NCBI GenBank assembly: GCA_011109175.1 | Contig: RDEW01000019.1 | Coordinates: 923,978-951,716 of the forward strand | From: Dicyema japonicum | Lineage: Eukaryota; Dicyemida; Rhombozoa; Dicyemidae | DNA: 27,739 nt | Direction of reading: 5' to 3' | Shown here: piece after piece, positions 18,586-27,739 of the stretch | How positions within the stretch are numbered: position 1 is the stretch's first letter | Layout: each line of letters begins with the position of its first letter | The notes under the pieces: model-generated | Told to the model about the DNA's origin: nothing | What the model saw: the letters and a program-made list of their open reading frames with translations, nothing else | The model's database searches: none | Position numbers and translations under genes: made by a program

Positions 18586-19910
18586 ATGTCTTTCAGGAGA
18601 AATAATAAGACACAAACTGGATTTGAAGAGAAAGAAAACTTGCCTTTCTATGCACTGAATGAGTGGAATAAGGGAATATTTATCTCATCAAAGTCTATGC
18701 CAACATTCGAAGCAGTTCCTGAATTGAATGCCGAACAAATGAGTTTTGAAAATTCAGAATACCAATCAAACAATGTAATTCACAGCAACCGACACGGCAG
18801 ACTAAAATTAATAGAAAATACTGAATTAAACTTGAATAGGCTTTGTGAGTCATTTGTATGATTAAATAAAATTTTTAGGAAAGAAATGTCTATTTAACCA
18901 GAAAAATTAGCCAAAATGTTGACATGAGCGTTGATGTCTTGGCCCAGATACACAAAACGTCTGCGGGTAAATACGGTTGAATATGGATTAGATCATTCAA
19001 ATCCGAGTTTCTGCTGGTCGGGGATTTTTCCTGAATGTCAAATCGACTTGGAATCGTCATTGCTCTCCCAAAAAGTATTCGTCGGAGGGTTGCCTTCGAG
19101 GATCGACGATGGTGGTGAATTTTGCTAAATTTAGAGTCCCTAAAAGCAGTCTTTAACACTTTTGGGCAAATTAACATTTATTGGCCGAAAAGAAAGAGCA
19201 ATTATAAAGGTTTCAGCAATTTTAATTTCAGTTCCTGGTGGCTACGTGTACATCATTTTCGCCAAGCAAAATTCGCTGAAGAATTTATTGTCAATTTGCA
19301 AGAAGGACAACAATAATAATAATTTTTACTTCCAATTTGCGTACAAATTCAACGAGTCTGAGCTAAACGCTGAGGTGGGGAATTTTGGTCAGAAATAGGT
19401 TCAAATTATTCCATGGCTGCAAACTGACTTGTTTTACAAAAAGGATTTTGTGAAGGAAACACCGTTTTTGAAATCAGTGTTTGTCGGGGCACTCCATGGG
19501 ACGATAACTGCGAAAAGACTGTACCAAATAATGGACGATTTGTTTGGGTTTGTCGTTTCTGCTGAGATCGACAGTGACAGACACGCCTACCCCATTGGTT
19601 TGAGAGGTCTCTGTAACTTTAGGATCCGGAAAAGTGACATTTTCCAACAAATCCTGCTATTTGAAGGCCATAAAGGCTGAATTTGTGGAAGTTAGATGCG
19701 ATAAGTTTACTAAGAAGGTTTTTTGTTTGTATGAGAGAGTAGATTCAAATTGATCCCTATTTGGAGGAGACCCATTGTCAGAACTGTATTATTGAATCTG
19801 GGATCTATTTTTGCCGCAACTTGAACTGCTTAACGTATTACTGTGAAAAATGCTGGAATATAATTCATAAGAAGGTGACTGACAAGCATCTCCCAGTCAC
19901 TAGATTTTAA
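18586..19910 (+). CDS. CPEB1: CPEB1-type cytoplasmic polyadenylation element-binding protein
   Basis: CPEB proteins bind U-rich elements in 3' UTRs and control polyadenylation and translation of stored mRNAs. Seven GT-AG introns are removed: 18856-18878, 18967-18991, 19112-19134, 19210-19231, 19375-19398, 19598-19622 and 19718-19742 (23, 25, 23, 22, 24, 25, 25 nt). The result is one 385-aa frame. RRM1 starts [20 protein letters not shown] and includes [13 protein letters not shown] linker [11 protein letters not shown] leads to RRM2, with [31 protein letters not shown] and [12 protein letters not shown]. Then [17 protein letters not shown] opens the C-terminal zinc-binding domain (CQNC, FCRNLNC, YYCEKCW, then His). 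FVGALHG and [12 protein letters not shown] match CPEB1/Orb rather than CPEB2-4. The N-terminal region (about 135 aa) is short and charged and not recognisable; its start codon is the least certain part. Confidence 0.93.
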
Positions 19911-20017
19911 ATATTTCTTTGGTCTTACTGTTTTTGTCAATTTATTTATTGCTTTGTTAAGGGGGGTACTTTGGTTGATATCTTGATGAGGTCGTGAAAA
20001 GGCTTTTGGTGGTATGA

Positions 20018-20303
20018 CTAGTGACCGTATACATGGATAGGTTCATGTCTGCTTCCAATCACTTGGTGTAGTCTGGTATATATTTCTTTTAGGTAAAGAT
20101 CCGAGTCATCATCAGAGACCCAAGAAGGGAATCCCTTCATAACAGCAGTGGAAGGATATAGGATGGAAGTGGTAGAAACATGTCTATCAACGCCATATGG
20201 AGCGTTCATACCAAAATCATAGGCTCAAGCATCCATATCCCCCTTTGAGGCAAATTCGAGCGTGAATATGCCTGATTTCCTTAGGGTATTTTGCGCCTTA
20301 CTG
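20018..20303 (-). pseudogene. gag fragment of the Jockey-like LINE, copy 2
   Basis: The minus strand reads NAPYGVDRHVSTTSILYPST, then AVMKGFPSWVSDDDSDLYL. This matches, by protein and DNA, the gag region of the LINE at 26080-26330. It is about 98 percent identical to 20810-21035. It ends at the N at 20304, so its upstream boundary is an assembly break. Confidence 0.65.
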
Positions 20304-20780
20304 NACATGAAATGTAGGGAGAGGGTGAAAATAAGACTCCTCATCACAAACTTGTAGTGCTTATTAAGTGGAATCGTCAAATGCCAACTGCAAAAAGAAG
20401 AGGAAATATTTCACATTATCCAGTTTATAGAGAAAAATAGTGGCCAACATGCAACGAACCAAGCCCCTCAGAAGATTCCGATTAGTCGATTGTAGGAAAG
20501 AGCACAGAAGGGACTGGACTTGTGGATAACCTTGAGCACACCTCAGTCCACGTGTGAATTCAATTTAATAGTCTTTGAACTTCAGAAGGATTGATTCTTG
20601 GAGAGATATATGGGGTTCTGTTCAATGTTCTCAGCGAAGATTAGAAAGAGTCAATCGATCTTTGAAAGCGGAAGTTTTGTCCCCGCTCAGTAGTCGAAAA
20701 ATTTTTATTGGAAATAAACATTTGGACATTCTTGTTCACAATTAATTTTCTGACAAGGAGACATCGCCCGTCCTTCATGA
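20304..20780. other. Stretch after the N at 20304, nothing recognised
   Basis: Sequence between two gag fragments of the same LINE. Reading both strands I see scattered stops and no motif. It may be further decayed element sequence, since it is bounded on both sides by copies of one family. Confidence 0.35.
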
Positions 20781-21045
20781 AACGTTCGAAAGAGAAACCA
20801 GGTTATATATTTCTTTTAGGCAAAGATCCGAGTCATCATCAGAGACCCAAGAAGGAAATCCCTTCATAACAGCAGTGGAAGGATATAGGATGGAAGTGGT
20901 AGAAACATGTCTATCAACGCCATATGGAGCGTTCATACCAAAATCATAGGCTCAAGCATCCATATCCCCCTTTGAGGCAAATTCGAGCGTGAATATGTCT
21001 GATTTCCTTAGGGTATTTTGCGCCTTATTGGAAGTCGAGAAAAAA
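20780..21045 (-). pseudogene. gag fragment of the Jockey-like LINE, copy 3
   Basis: The minus strand reads SDIFTLEFASKGDMDA, stop, then the same NAPYGVDRHVSTTSILYPST block as at 20018-20303. Further downstream comes PGFSFERFMKDGRC, corresponding to PGFSFQRFMMDGRS of the LINE at 26060-26100. It is collinear with gag of that LINE but interrupted by stops. Confidence 0.65.
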
Positions 21046-21118
21046 CAAAGAATTATAAAGACAACAGCCAAAATCAGTTTAATACCCAATCTCAAGTAAT
21101 TAAGTTTCCCAGTAAAAT

Positions 21119-22160
21119 TCAGAAGGTGACCCCAGTAGCTACTTCGGCTGCTTCGATTACTTTCTGTTGCATAATTTTATCATAAGCATATTTTGATTTC
21201 TTCCCAAATTTGCAATTATCAAAATATTCCCCAGAAACTCCTTCCAGACTTGCATCCGCAGTGGCATACAACACAGTCTGGGCTCCATTTTCCACCGTCT
21301 ATTAGTCAATATTTTAACTCACCCCCCCAAAAAATTTCATGAAAATTTTAAAAATAAAACTTAGCGGAAATTTTTCATAAAAATTACTATAAATAGTTCC
21401 AGGATGCAGCGCATTAAAAGTGAGGCAACTATGCGGAATTTTATCAGCAATGTATTGACAGAAATATAACTGGCATAGTTTACTGTTGCCGTATGACTTG
21501 GTTATATCAAGAGATTTCCCCTTCAACAGCTCCTCGTTTATCCTCCCTGCCAACTGGTGTGTCCATGAACTAACGAAGACGACTCTACTCGGTTGACTTT
21601 CAATCAATTTATCTGAAATATATTCACGAAATTACTCAATAAAAGTTTAGTGAGGAGAAAAGGAGCAAAGTAGTTAACCTGCATCACAGTCTCGAATCCG
21701 TCTTTGGTTTCCTCGTAATTAAAGGCTAAAATAAACCACCAAACAACAGGCAAGCCCAGCGTTGTGTACGAGAGCATACAAATTGCTCTCCTCCTGGCAA
21801 AATTCATAAGAAAATTTCTTGACTGATTCAAAGGAAGCAAGGTCAAGTTCCATAACTTTAATATTTGAATTTCCCGTCTCATCTTCTATCCTATTGGCTG
21901 CCATTTGGGCATTAGTTACGTTTCTGCATGCCAATATCACACGTGATCCTCTGTGGGCTAATCCTTTCGAAATTTCATAGCCAATTCCTATAATATCACT
22001 ACTCCTATTACTTACCAGATGCTCCTCCAGTCACTATTATTGTCTTTCCGGACAAGTTTATGCGACTATCGTAGACTTTGGTCATTGTTTTCATATAAAA
22101 ACAATAAACGCAGTAAAAAATAAAAAAAATAACCAAAAAAATTATGAAACCAACAAGCAT
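21119..22160 (-). CDS. Membrane-anchored short-chain dehydrogenase (retinol dehydrogenase/WWOX-like)
   Basis: NAD(P)-dependent oxidoreductase of the classical SDR family. Four GT-AG introns are removed: 21988-22015 (28 nt), 21726-21747 (22), 21613-21635 (23) and 21299-21322 (24), giving 314 aa. The N-terminus MLVGFIIFLVIFFIFYC is a membrane anchor. LSGKTIIVTGGASGIGYE across intron 1 is the cofactor-binding TGxxxGIG motif, followed by RVILACRN and DLASFESV. HNAG is the variant NNAG motif, joined through intron 2 to LASFNYEETKDGFETVMQVN. VVFVSS supplies the catalytic Ser region and YGNSK the catalytic Tyr and Lys. FNALHPG and GEYFDNCKFGKKSK complete the fold. Substrate cannot be told from sequence; retinoid or steroid dehydrogenases and WWOX share these blocks. 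All four junctions restore conserved motifs. Confidence 0.92.
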
Positions 22161-22219
22161 TTATTAGCTACTTTTAAAATTTTATTAATAATTAATTTAT
22201 AATAATTAATGGCTTAGTT

Positions 22220-22445
22220 GTTGACAAGGTCTCAATTATGGCCTGCCGGCATTGAGCACGTAATGGGAGTTACTTCTCATGATCAGTTCTGCAAGACGTC
22301 CGATGACTCCTATAACATGATAAACTCATACATGGTCGGGCCAATAACTCCAGACGTCTCAACTGAGATCGGGTGGATACAGGGGCGTGCCAAACCTTTC
22401 TGCTGCCCGGGGAGAGTGTATGATAATGATGCCCCTTATAACTAA
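22220..22445 (-). pseudogene. Mobile-element ORF tail, copy F
   Basis: The minus strand includes PISVETSGVIGPTMYEF, matching VPLAVETYGSFAPATLEF of copy D (6845-7050), followed by stops and ESSDVL. The plus-strand open frame over the same bases (75 codons) is therefore most likely a shadow. The relic lies just upstream of the dehydrogenase start. Confidence 0.4.
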
Positions 22446-22764
22446 ATTAATCGTGACTAAATAAATTGTGTTGTCATACATGAGAATAAATAAAAAATCG
22501 AGTAAGAGTGAAGTCCATAATTATTTAATTTATTAAACGATAAACAAAAAGTCACGTAGCTTCATGTCCTATCGGTCCTTTGATGTCAACAAAAGTCTGT
22601 ACCACAGCTTCTTTCAGAATTTCTTTCAACGCTGATCAAAGATAAACTTGACAGGCAATGATTTGACACGGAAACCTCAAATATGTTTGTATATATGAAT
22701 GTCTCATTTTGATCAATGTGTCTCATTTAGTAAGTAAGTTATTATAAAGAAAAAGCACTGTAAA
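22446..22764. other. Intergenic stretch downstream of the LINE
   Basis: AT-rich sequence beyond the 3' end of the Jockey-like LINE. Short repeated words (GTCTCATTT at about 22702 and 22718, also at 5790 and 26724) occur, without clear meaning. No gene seen. Confidence 0.4.
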
Positions 22765-25393
22765 TTAAGTGATGGGGGAAGTAATATGAAACGGTAGGGC
22801 ATGCCAACCGATTTCTACCTCGACAGTCTCCCAAAAAAAATCCGTAAACACAGGGTCATCTCTGAAGATATGTGCCAGATACTTTAGTGCGATTTTTGAA
22901 ACCTCGAATAAGATTTTCGATAGTTCAGCCAACCTTGCACATTTTTCCTTCCAACCATAGGGGAATTGGCATACGAGGAATATCCCGTAAGCAAGCTTTA
23001 GAGCAAAATTTCGCGTCTTCTCAAATTTCTTGAGGATAGAGTCTATCTTTTTCGAATCGTACATCCTTCTAAACCGTATAACATTTCAGGTAGTATCGCA
23101 GTGTTGAAGACATAACAAAAGTCTCCGGCTCGAGCTTTAATTTTCTAACGTAGTAAAGAGCGTTCGTAGCTTTTTTTCTTTCGTATTTTAGCATGTTCCA
23201 TAAAATTATCTCCCTCGTCAATTAGGAGGCCAAGGTATTTCATAGTCTTCTTCCGAGGTATGTCTTGTAACAAGCTCTTTAGGCTAGCCATCCACCTGCT
23301 TCCAGTTATCCTCAGCATACCAGATTTCTCATGTGCCACCGAAAGTAAGTTTTCATTGCACCACTCTTTAATCTGGTCCATGTACGTCTTCAATTGTTTC
23401 TCAGATACCAAAGGGTTTAAAGAAACATCATAAATTATGACGTCATCAGCGTATATCAAAATTTATGTATGTGGGTTTTCTGGGGAAGGCAATTCACTCA
23501 TTACAATGTTAAATAATAGAGGACTGAGCACTGAACCCTGAGGTACACCTCTTCTCAACCAAATTTCACGAGATTCATAGTTTAAAAAATTAAAGTCTAT
23601 CCGAGAGCAAACTTTGTATCCAAAAATAGAGTTTCTTTTCAATACCAAATTTCGCAAGACAAATAAAAAGACTAAGATGCCACACACTGTCGAAAGCTAT
23701 GGATGTATAATAGCAGACTACGGTCAAACACCCTTTAGTTTTAAAAGCCTTCACAATTGACGCGTTATTACTGTACAAACAATTTCCACAAGACCGATTT
23801 TTTTGAAAGCCCCACTGATGCTCTTTTAGTATATCACTACGTTCTATATTTTCAGAATGTCTGTTGAATACAATTCTTTCCATAACTCTTGAGATCGTTG
23901 GTATAAGGCTAATGGGCGTATAACTGGTTAAGTACCCAGGTTTCCCAGATTTACGTATCATCCTGACCTCCGTCAATTTCCAATGCGAAAGTATGTGACC
24001 CAACCTGATACTGCAAATATAGAGACATGTCAGATATTCATAGAGTACCTTGGGTGCTTCCTTGAATAAACGAATAGAGATCTTGTCCTTTCCAGGAGCA
24101 TTGTTTTTAGTGCATTTTACCGCATTTTCAACTTCTCCAGCATTTATAGGGCTGTGACGTAGAGACAAAGAACTAACTACTTTTTCCAACTTTTTTTAGA
24201 GAACTGAGGGCCAACGAAGACAGTCGCTCATGGTTAACTTGTTGTATTTTCGAGAGTTCATCCCCAAACATGTTAGGAATTTCTTCTAAAGATACAAGAG
24301 ACTCATCATGACATTGCAACAGTAAAATTTCTTTTCTGGATTACGTGCGGTTACTTTATTATAAATTTTTTAAAATTTTGGGTTTTTTCGATACAATTTC
24401 TGCACTGAGTTATCCAAAAATTATTCTTTTCAACTTTTTTCTAATCTGCGTATTTCTTGCATGATTATCATAATTTCTAGCTCTATGAGCCTACGGTCAT
24501 GGACGTAATTTGTTTTTCAAGCATTGTTTCCTTTTCAAAAAGACTATAACATTTTTTTGTGTCATTGGAGAATTCTTGTTAACCGAATAGACTTTATTCG
24601 CATATGTTTCGAGGTACGATTTAAAAAAAACAATTAGAGTCTCTCTAACTCTCAAGATCCAACTTGGAAAACTCCTGATTACAAAAATTCCCAAAACGTT
24701 CCAAATATATAGCAATCCTATTTCGGTAATGATCTCAGTTTATACTTGTCAGATCATAGCGTACTAGAGTAGGCTTAACCTCTAAAAGAGTTAGGTTGAG
24801 TTTATAAAAAATTGGTAGATGATCACTACCAATATCACCAAGCGTAATCGGTCGTTCCAAAAATTGATGAACAGATATTAACGCCATTCCCAAATAATTT
24901 CAGTCACTTAAAGAATAGTGATTCGGGGTCGAGGACATCACAACAGAAAACCCGGAAGACACAGACATATCTTTCAAAACAAGGCCGTCTCTATTCGTCC
25001 CCAGACAACCGAACGGTGCATTTTCATCATGAATAAAATCCTCAATAAGATAAGGATACGAAGATTATTTTTTAGAATAAATTTCTCAAATTTTCATCCA
25101 CATATTTTTCACTCGTACTTTTAGGGAAACAAACTCACACAATTCTTGGGATATGATCTTCAGGTTACGAACCCTTAGATTTAGTCTGTAGAACATAGAT
25201 GTACCCGTACCGAGCCAGACTTCCATTTAATATCAAGAGAACAATATCACTCAAGTTGAAAATTATCCTCACTCTTCGTTTCATTAACAATTAATATATC
25301 AACGGGATTGGTAGATAGCATATGCACAATCTCAGAACGCCTTCTCTTTAAGGATCGGGCGTTCACCGCAATAATAGTAAGAACAGACTTCAT
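22765..25393 (-). pseudogene. LINE ORF2: AP endonuclease plus reverse transcriptase (Jockey-like), broken
   Basis: ORF2 opens with ATG at 25393, overlapping the ORF1 stop by four bases (ATGA). The endonuclease part reads TIIAVNARSLKRRRSEIVHM, then DILIVNETKSED and a stop. Further on come NAPFGCLGTNRDGLVL and SDHLPIFYKL, the catalytic SDH of AP-type LINE endonucleases. The reverse transcriptase follows: NNAPGKDKISIRLFKEAP, SYTPISLIPTISRVMERI, AFDSVWH, RRGVPQGSVLSPLLFN, YADDVIIYDV (catalytic Asp pair) and KTMKYLGLLID. Several frame changes and stops lie between these blocks, so no functional protein can be made. AFDSVWH and GVPQGSVLSPLLF are typical of the Jockey superfamily. No RNase H domain is visible. 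Confidence 0.85.
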
Positions 25394-26729
25394 ACTTGTA
25401 GAACCTCTGCCTCTCCAAAAAAGAGGGCCAACATGTTCCTGACGTCAACTCCTTTTTCGGCATAAAAAGAAACCAGCTTGTCAACAGCATTTATCAATTC
25501 CAAGTCTGCAACCGGGCCTTCCACCAGATTAGGAGTACCGACAGCATTCCCTTTGCTCATGGTATTGGTAACAATGTTTGTATTCTCTGAGGTTCGGTTA
25601 GTATCCACGGTCGATATTTTCGCGTCTATTTGGGTCGAAAAATCACATTTTATTGAGTGTGTAGATTTTCCCCAAACACTTTCAACAGCCTCAGCTTTAA
25701 CCCACTTAACTGGTCGAAACACCTTCTTAGTCATGTCTTTCGTACCTCTTTCTTCAAAAGCAGCCTTTGCTTTAAGAACAACTACCATAACAAACCAAAT
25801 GACCAACTGTCCCACAGTTAATGCACTTCCTTTCACTGCCCTTCGCCAAACAAAAGTTCATATTATGATCTCTACAACAAATTAAACACTTTTCCTTTTC
25901 CTTGCAGAAATTCAGGACGTGCCCGATTTTTTGACATCGGTAGCACCTAGTTAACGGTTTTCTGTACTATTCAAAACGAACTCTCTGGAACCCAAATACC
26001 ATCCCCAGTCTTACAAGCAAAGTGGCTTCCGCTCTAGACTTCAAAGTTAATTTTCCAACAGGAAAACTGCGCCCGTCCATCATGAAACGTTGGAAAGAAA
26101 AACCAGGTCGTAGAGTTTCTGTAAAATAAAGATTCAAGTCATCATCTGAGACTCAAGAAGGGATTCCATTCATAACATCAGTGGAAGGATATAGAAAGGA
26201 AGTAGTAAAAGCATGTCCATCAATACCAAGTGGGGCTCTTAAGCCATAATCATCGACACAAGCGTATATATCCTCTTTTGAGGCAAATTCAAGCCTAAAT
26301 ATGCCTGATTCCTTTAATGTAATTCANAATAACATCAGTGGAAGGATATAGGAAGGAAGTAGTAAAAGCATGTCCATCAATACCAAGTGGGGCTCTTAAG
26401 CCAAAATCATCGACACATGCGTCCATATCCTCTTTTGAGGCAAATTAAAGCCTAAATATGCCTGATTCCCTTAATGTAATTCATGCCTTACTGGCAGTCG
26501 CTGAGTTTGATAGTATGTTAAAACGTTATATCAGTCCCAAAGCCATGTTTTTAATTTCCAGATTCACTACAAGATAATCATAAGCCAAGTTAGACGAAAC
26601 AGCTCGTCCTGATACAACAATGTCATGTAGTTCATCGGTGGGTATTTTAATCCCCTTCTTTGATTTAGATTTCACTGTCGATTTACCTTCATTTGCCAGT
26701 TTTCCTTCTTTGTCGTTGACGTGTCTCAT
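25390..26729 (-). pseudogene. LINE ORF1 (gag-like) with three zinc knuckles, broken
   Basis: The frame begins with ATG at 26729 (MRHVNDKEGKLANEG). It passes a DELHDIVVSGRAVSSNLAYD segment and, after stops, continues FTTSFLYPSTDVMNG and PGFSFQRFMMDGRSFPVGKL. Zinc knuckles follow at about 25945-25795: CYRCQKIGHVLNFC (C-x2-C-x4-H-x4-C), CLICCRDHNMNFC, and CINCGTVGHLVCYGSC. This triple knuckle is typical of Jockey/I-type gag proteins. Right after the third knuckle one extra base shifts the frame; the following KAKAAFEERGTKDMTKK is open to the ORF1 stop at 25390. Part of the region is duplicated around the N at 26327. Two more fragments of the same gag lie at 20018-21045. Confidence 0.8.
26172..26484. 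repeat. Direct repeat across N at 26327 (assembly-type duplication)
   Basis: Bases 26172-26326 and 26329-26484 repeat with a few substitutions (period 157 bp) around a single N. The unit is the gag FTTSFLYPSTDV region of the LINE, so gag appears partly doubled here. Confidence 0.8.
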
Positions 26730-27060
26730 TTGACCTTTAAATGTATTATTTTGATCGATCTGTATTTCATTTTAATCAGAAGTCTCTCATTTTTATAAAT
26801 GGGACTATTTTCTTGGTTATGCATTCTGATCTTTAATCTCCTTTTTATCAACCAATTATCTTCAACTTTTATGAAGTCATTGCTTGGTAAATCTAAAAGG
26901 TTTTTCGGTCAACCATCCATTATTTAGGGTTAACAACCTAATCAGACAACTTTCGGATTGTTCCAAGAAAAAATCTTTCAAAGATTTTCTACTAGAATGA
27001 TTCATTGACTTTCCAAGTTCTATGCCAAAAAGTTTTTCGGAATAACAATTGGAAGAGTCT

Positions 27061-27586
27061 GTAATGAAATAAATATTAAGTTTAACAAAATTTTGTTTTT
27101 TTATTTATTTCAGTGTGGTAAACCAAAAAACACAATAAAATGTTATCAATTATGCTAGAAATGAATCTATTACTTTTGGCATTCTTTGTTGTTTCAAGTT
27201 CGTATCAAATTGATGAAACGTCTACTGAAAACTTACAACTTCCTAGTTCCACTACTGGCACTGGATATAACGTAGATTACGAAATAAGGTGGTTCAAGAC
27301 AAATGTAAGGATTTAGAGTATTNCGAAATGAAATAAATATTAAGTTTAACAAAAATTTGTTTTTTTTATTTATTTCAGTGTGGTAAACCAAAAAACACAA
27401 TAAAATGTTATCAATTATGCTAGAAATGAATCTATTACTTTTGGCATTCTTTGTTGTTTCAAGTTCGTATCAAATTGATGAAACGTCGACTGAAAACTTA
27501 CAACTTCCAAGTTCCACTACTGGCACTGGATATAACTTAGATTACGAAATAAGGTGGTTCAAGACAAATGTAAGGATATAGAGTAT
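27061..27586. repeat. Direct repeat across N at 27323 duplicating exon 1 of the S28 peptidase
   Basis: Bases 27061-27322 and 27326-27586 are near-identical (period about 264 bp). Each copy holds the promoter-side pyrimidine tract ending TTTATTTCAG, the start codon (27140 and 27405), exon 1 and the first intron bases. The first copy stops at the N inside the intron. This is best explained by unmerged contig ends; there is one gene, not two. Confidence 0.85.
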
Positions 27587-27739
27587 TTTAGCTTGACCAC
27601 TTTAACTCCACAAATAGTTATAAATTTAATTTGAAATACATTTATTCTGATAAACACTACAAACCTGGTGGACCGGTATTTTTCTATACTGGAAATGAAG
27701 GAAGAATCGAAGATTTTTCTGAAAACATGGTTTTTATGC
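27405..27739 (+). CDS. Serine carboxypeptidase of family S28 (PRCP/DPP7-like), N-terminal part
   Basis: S28 peptidases are secreted or lysosomal enzymes that release residues next to proline. Exon 1 (27405-27569) encodes a signal peptide with core NLLLLAFFVVSSS, then a spacer and YEIRWFKTN. A 22-nt GT-AG intron (27570-27591) follows. Exon 2 continues LDHFNSTNSYKFNLKYIYSD, then KPGGPVFFYTGNEGRIEDF. LDHF and GGPVFFYTGNEG are the family hallmarks (human PRCP has VDHFGF and LFYTGNEGDI). The catalytic Ser, Asp and His lie beyond the window end. PRCP and DPP7 cannot be separated from this part. An identical start at 27140 is an assembly duplicate. A TTTATTTCAG acceptor-like site 17 nt before the ATG may be a 5'-UTR splice site. 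Confidence 0.9.

Noticed and set aside
25478-25885. Plus-strand 135-codon open frame
   Set aside because: It is the antisense of LINE ORF1; the minus strand carries zinc knuckles and a continuous gag-like frame.
27140-27322. A second S28 peptidase gene start
   Set aside because: The same exon reappears at 27405 after a lone N; the first copy ends at the N inside the intron.

Overview
The window is eukaryotic, AT-rich, and looks like a compact animal genome. Animal-type genes (SART3, a CPEB1-type translation regulator, mitochondrial ribosomal protein mS31, a membrane-anchored short-chain dehydrogenase, an S28 serine carboxypeptidase, an EF-hand protein) sit among decayed LINE, pogo/Tigger and hAT elements. 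The most striking property is intron size. Every gene I could rebuild is split by GT-AG introns of 21-28 nt (22 introns located, mean about 23 nt), and removing them restores conserved protein sequence each time. Among animals, introns this short are known from dicyemid mesozoans, so a dicyemid is my best guess (inference, not proven).

Layout. 1-2170: fragments of mobile-element coding sequence around a small EF-hand gene (772-1080, minus). 2170-5750: a 63-aa unknown spliced gene (3344-3558, minus), unplaced candidate exons and one unrecognised ORF (4051-4356, plus). 5753-7687: a dead pogo/Tigger transposon with TA target-site copies, interrupted by another repeat. 7860-8660: a tRNA-like repeat and a LINE reverse-transcriptase tail. 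8802-11151: SART3 (minus), with its 5' end lost at an assembly join. 11153-15545: relics (hAT BED finger, LINE pieces) and one tRNA-Thr (13958-14028, minus). 15600-17065: an unidentified spliced gene and mS31, both minus. 18586-19910: CPEB1-like (plus). 20018-21050: two gag fragments of a Jockey-like LINE. 21119-22160: short-chain dehydrogenase (minus). 22765-26729: a Jockey-like LINE copy with gag, endonuclease and reverse transcriptase (minus). 27061-27739: start of an S28 peptidase gene (plus).

Assembly caution. There are eight single N characters. Six are flanked by near-identical direct repeats of about 100-260 bp, which is what is expected when overlapping contig ends are scaffolded without merging. 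Two further tandem duplications without N (149 bp and 115 bp) may have the same cause. Duplicated exons at 16001-16339 and 27061-27586 should therefore not be read as biology.

The host genes are housekeeping or regulatory and show no operon-like functional grouping: spliceosome recycling, mitochondrial translation, cytoplasmic mRNA regulation, redox metabolism and lysosomal-type proteolysis. Because many introns are multiples of three without stops, simple open frames run through them and give wrong proteins; the spliced models below correct this.
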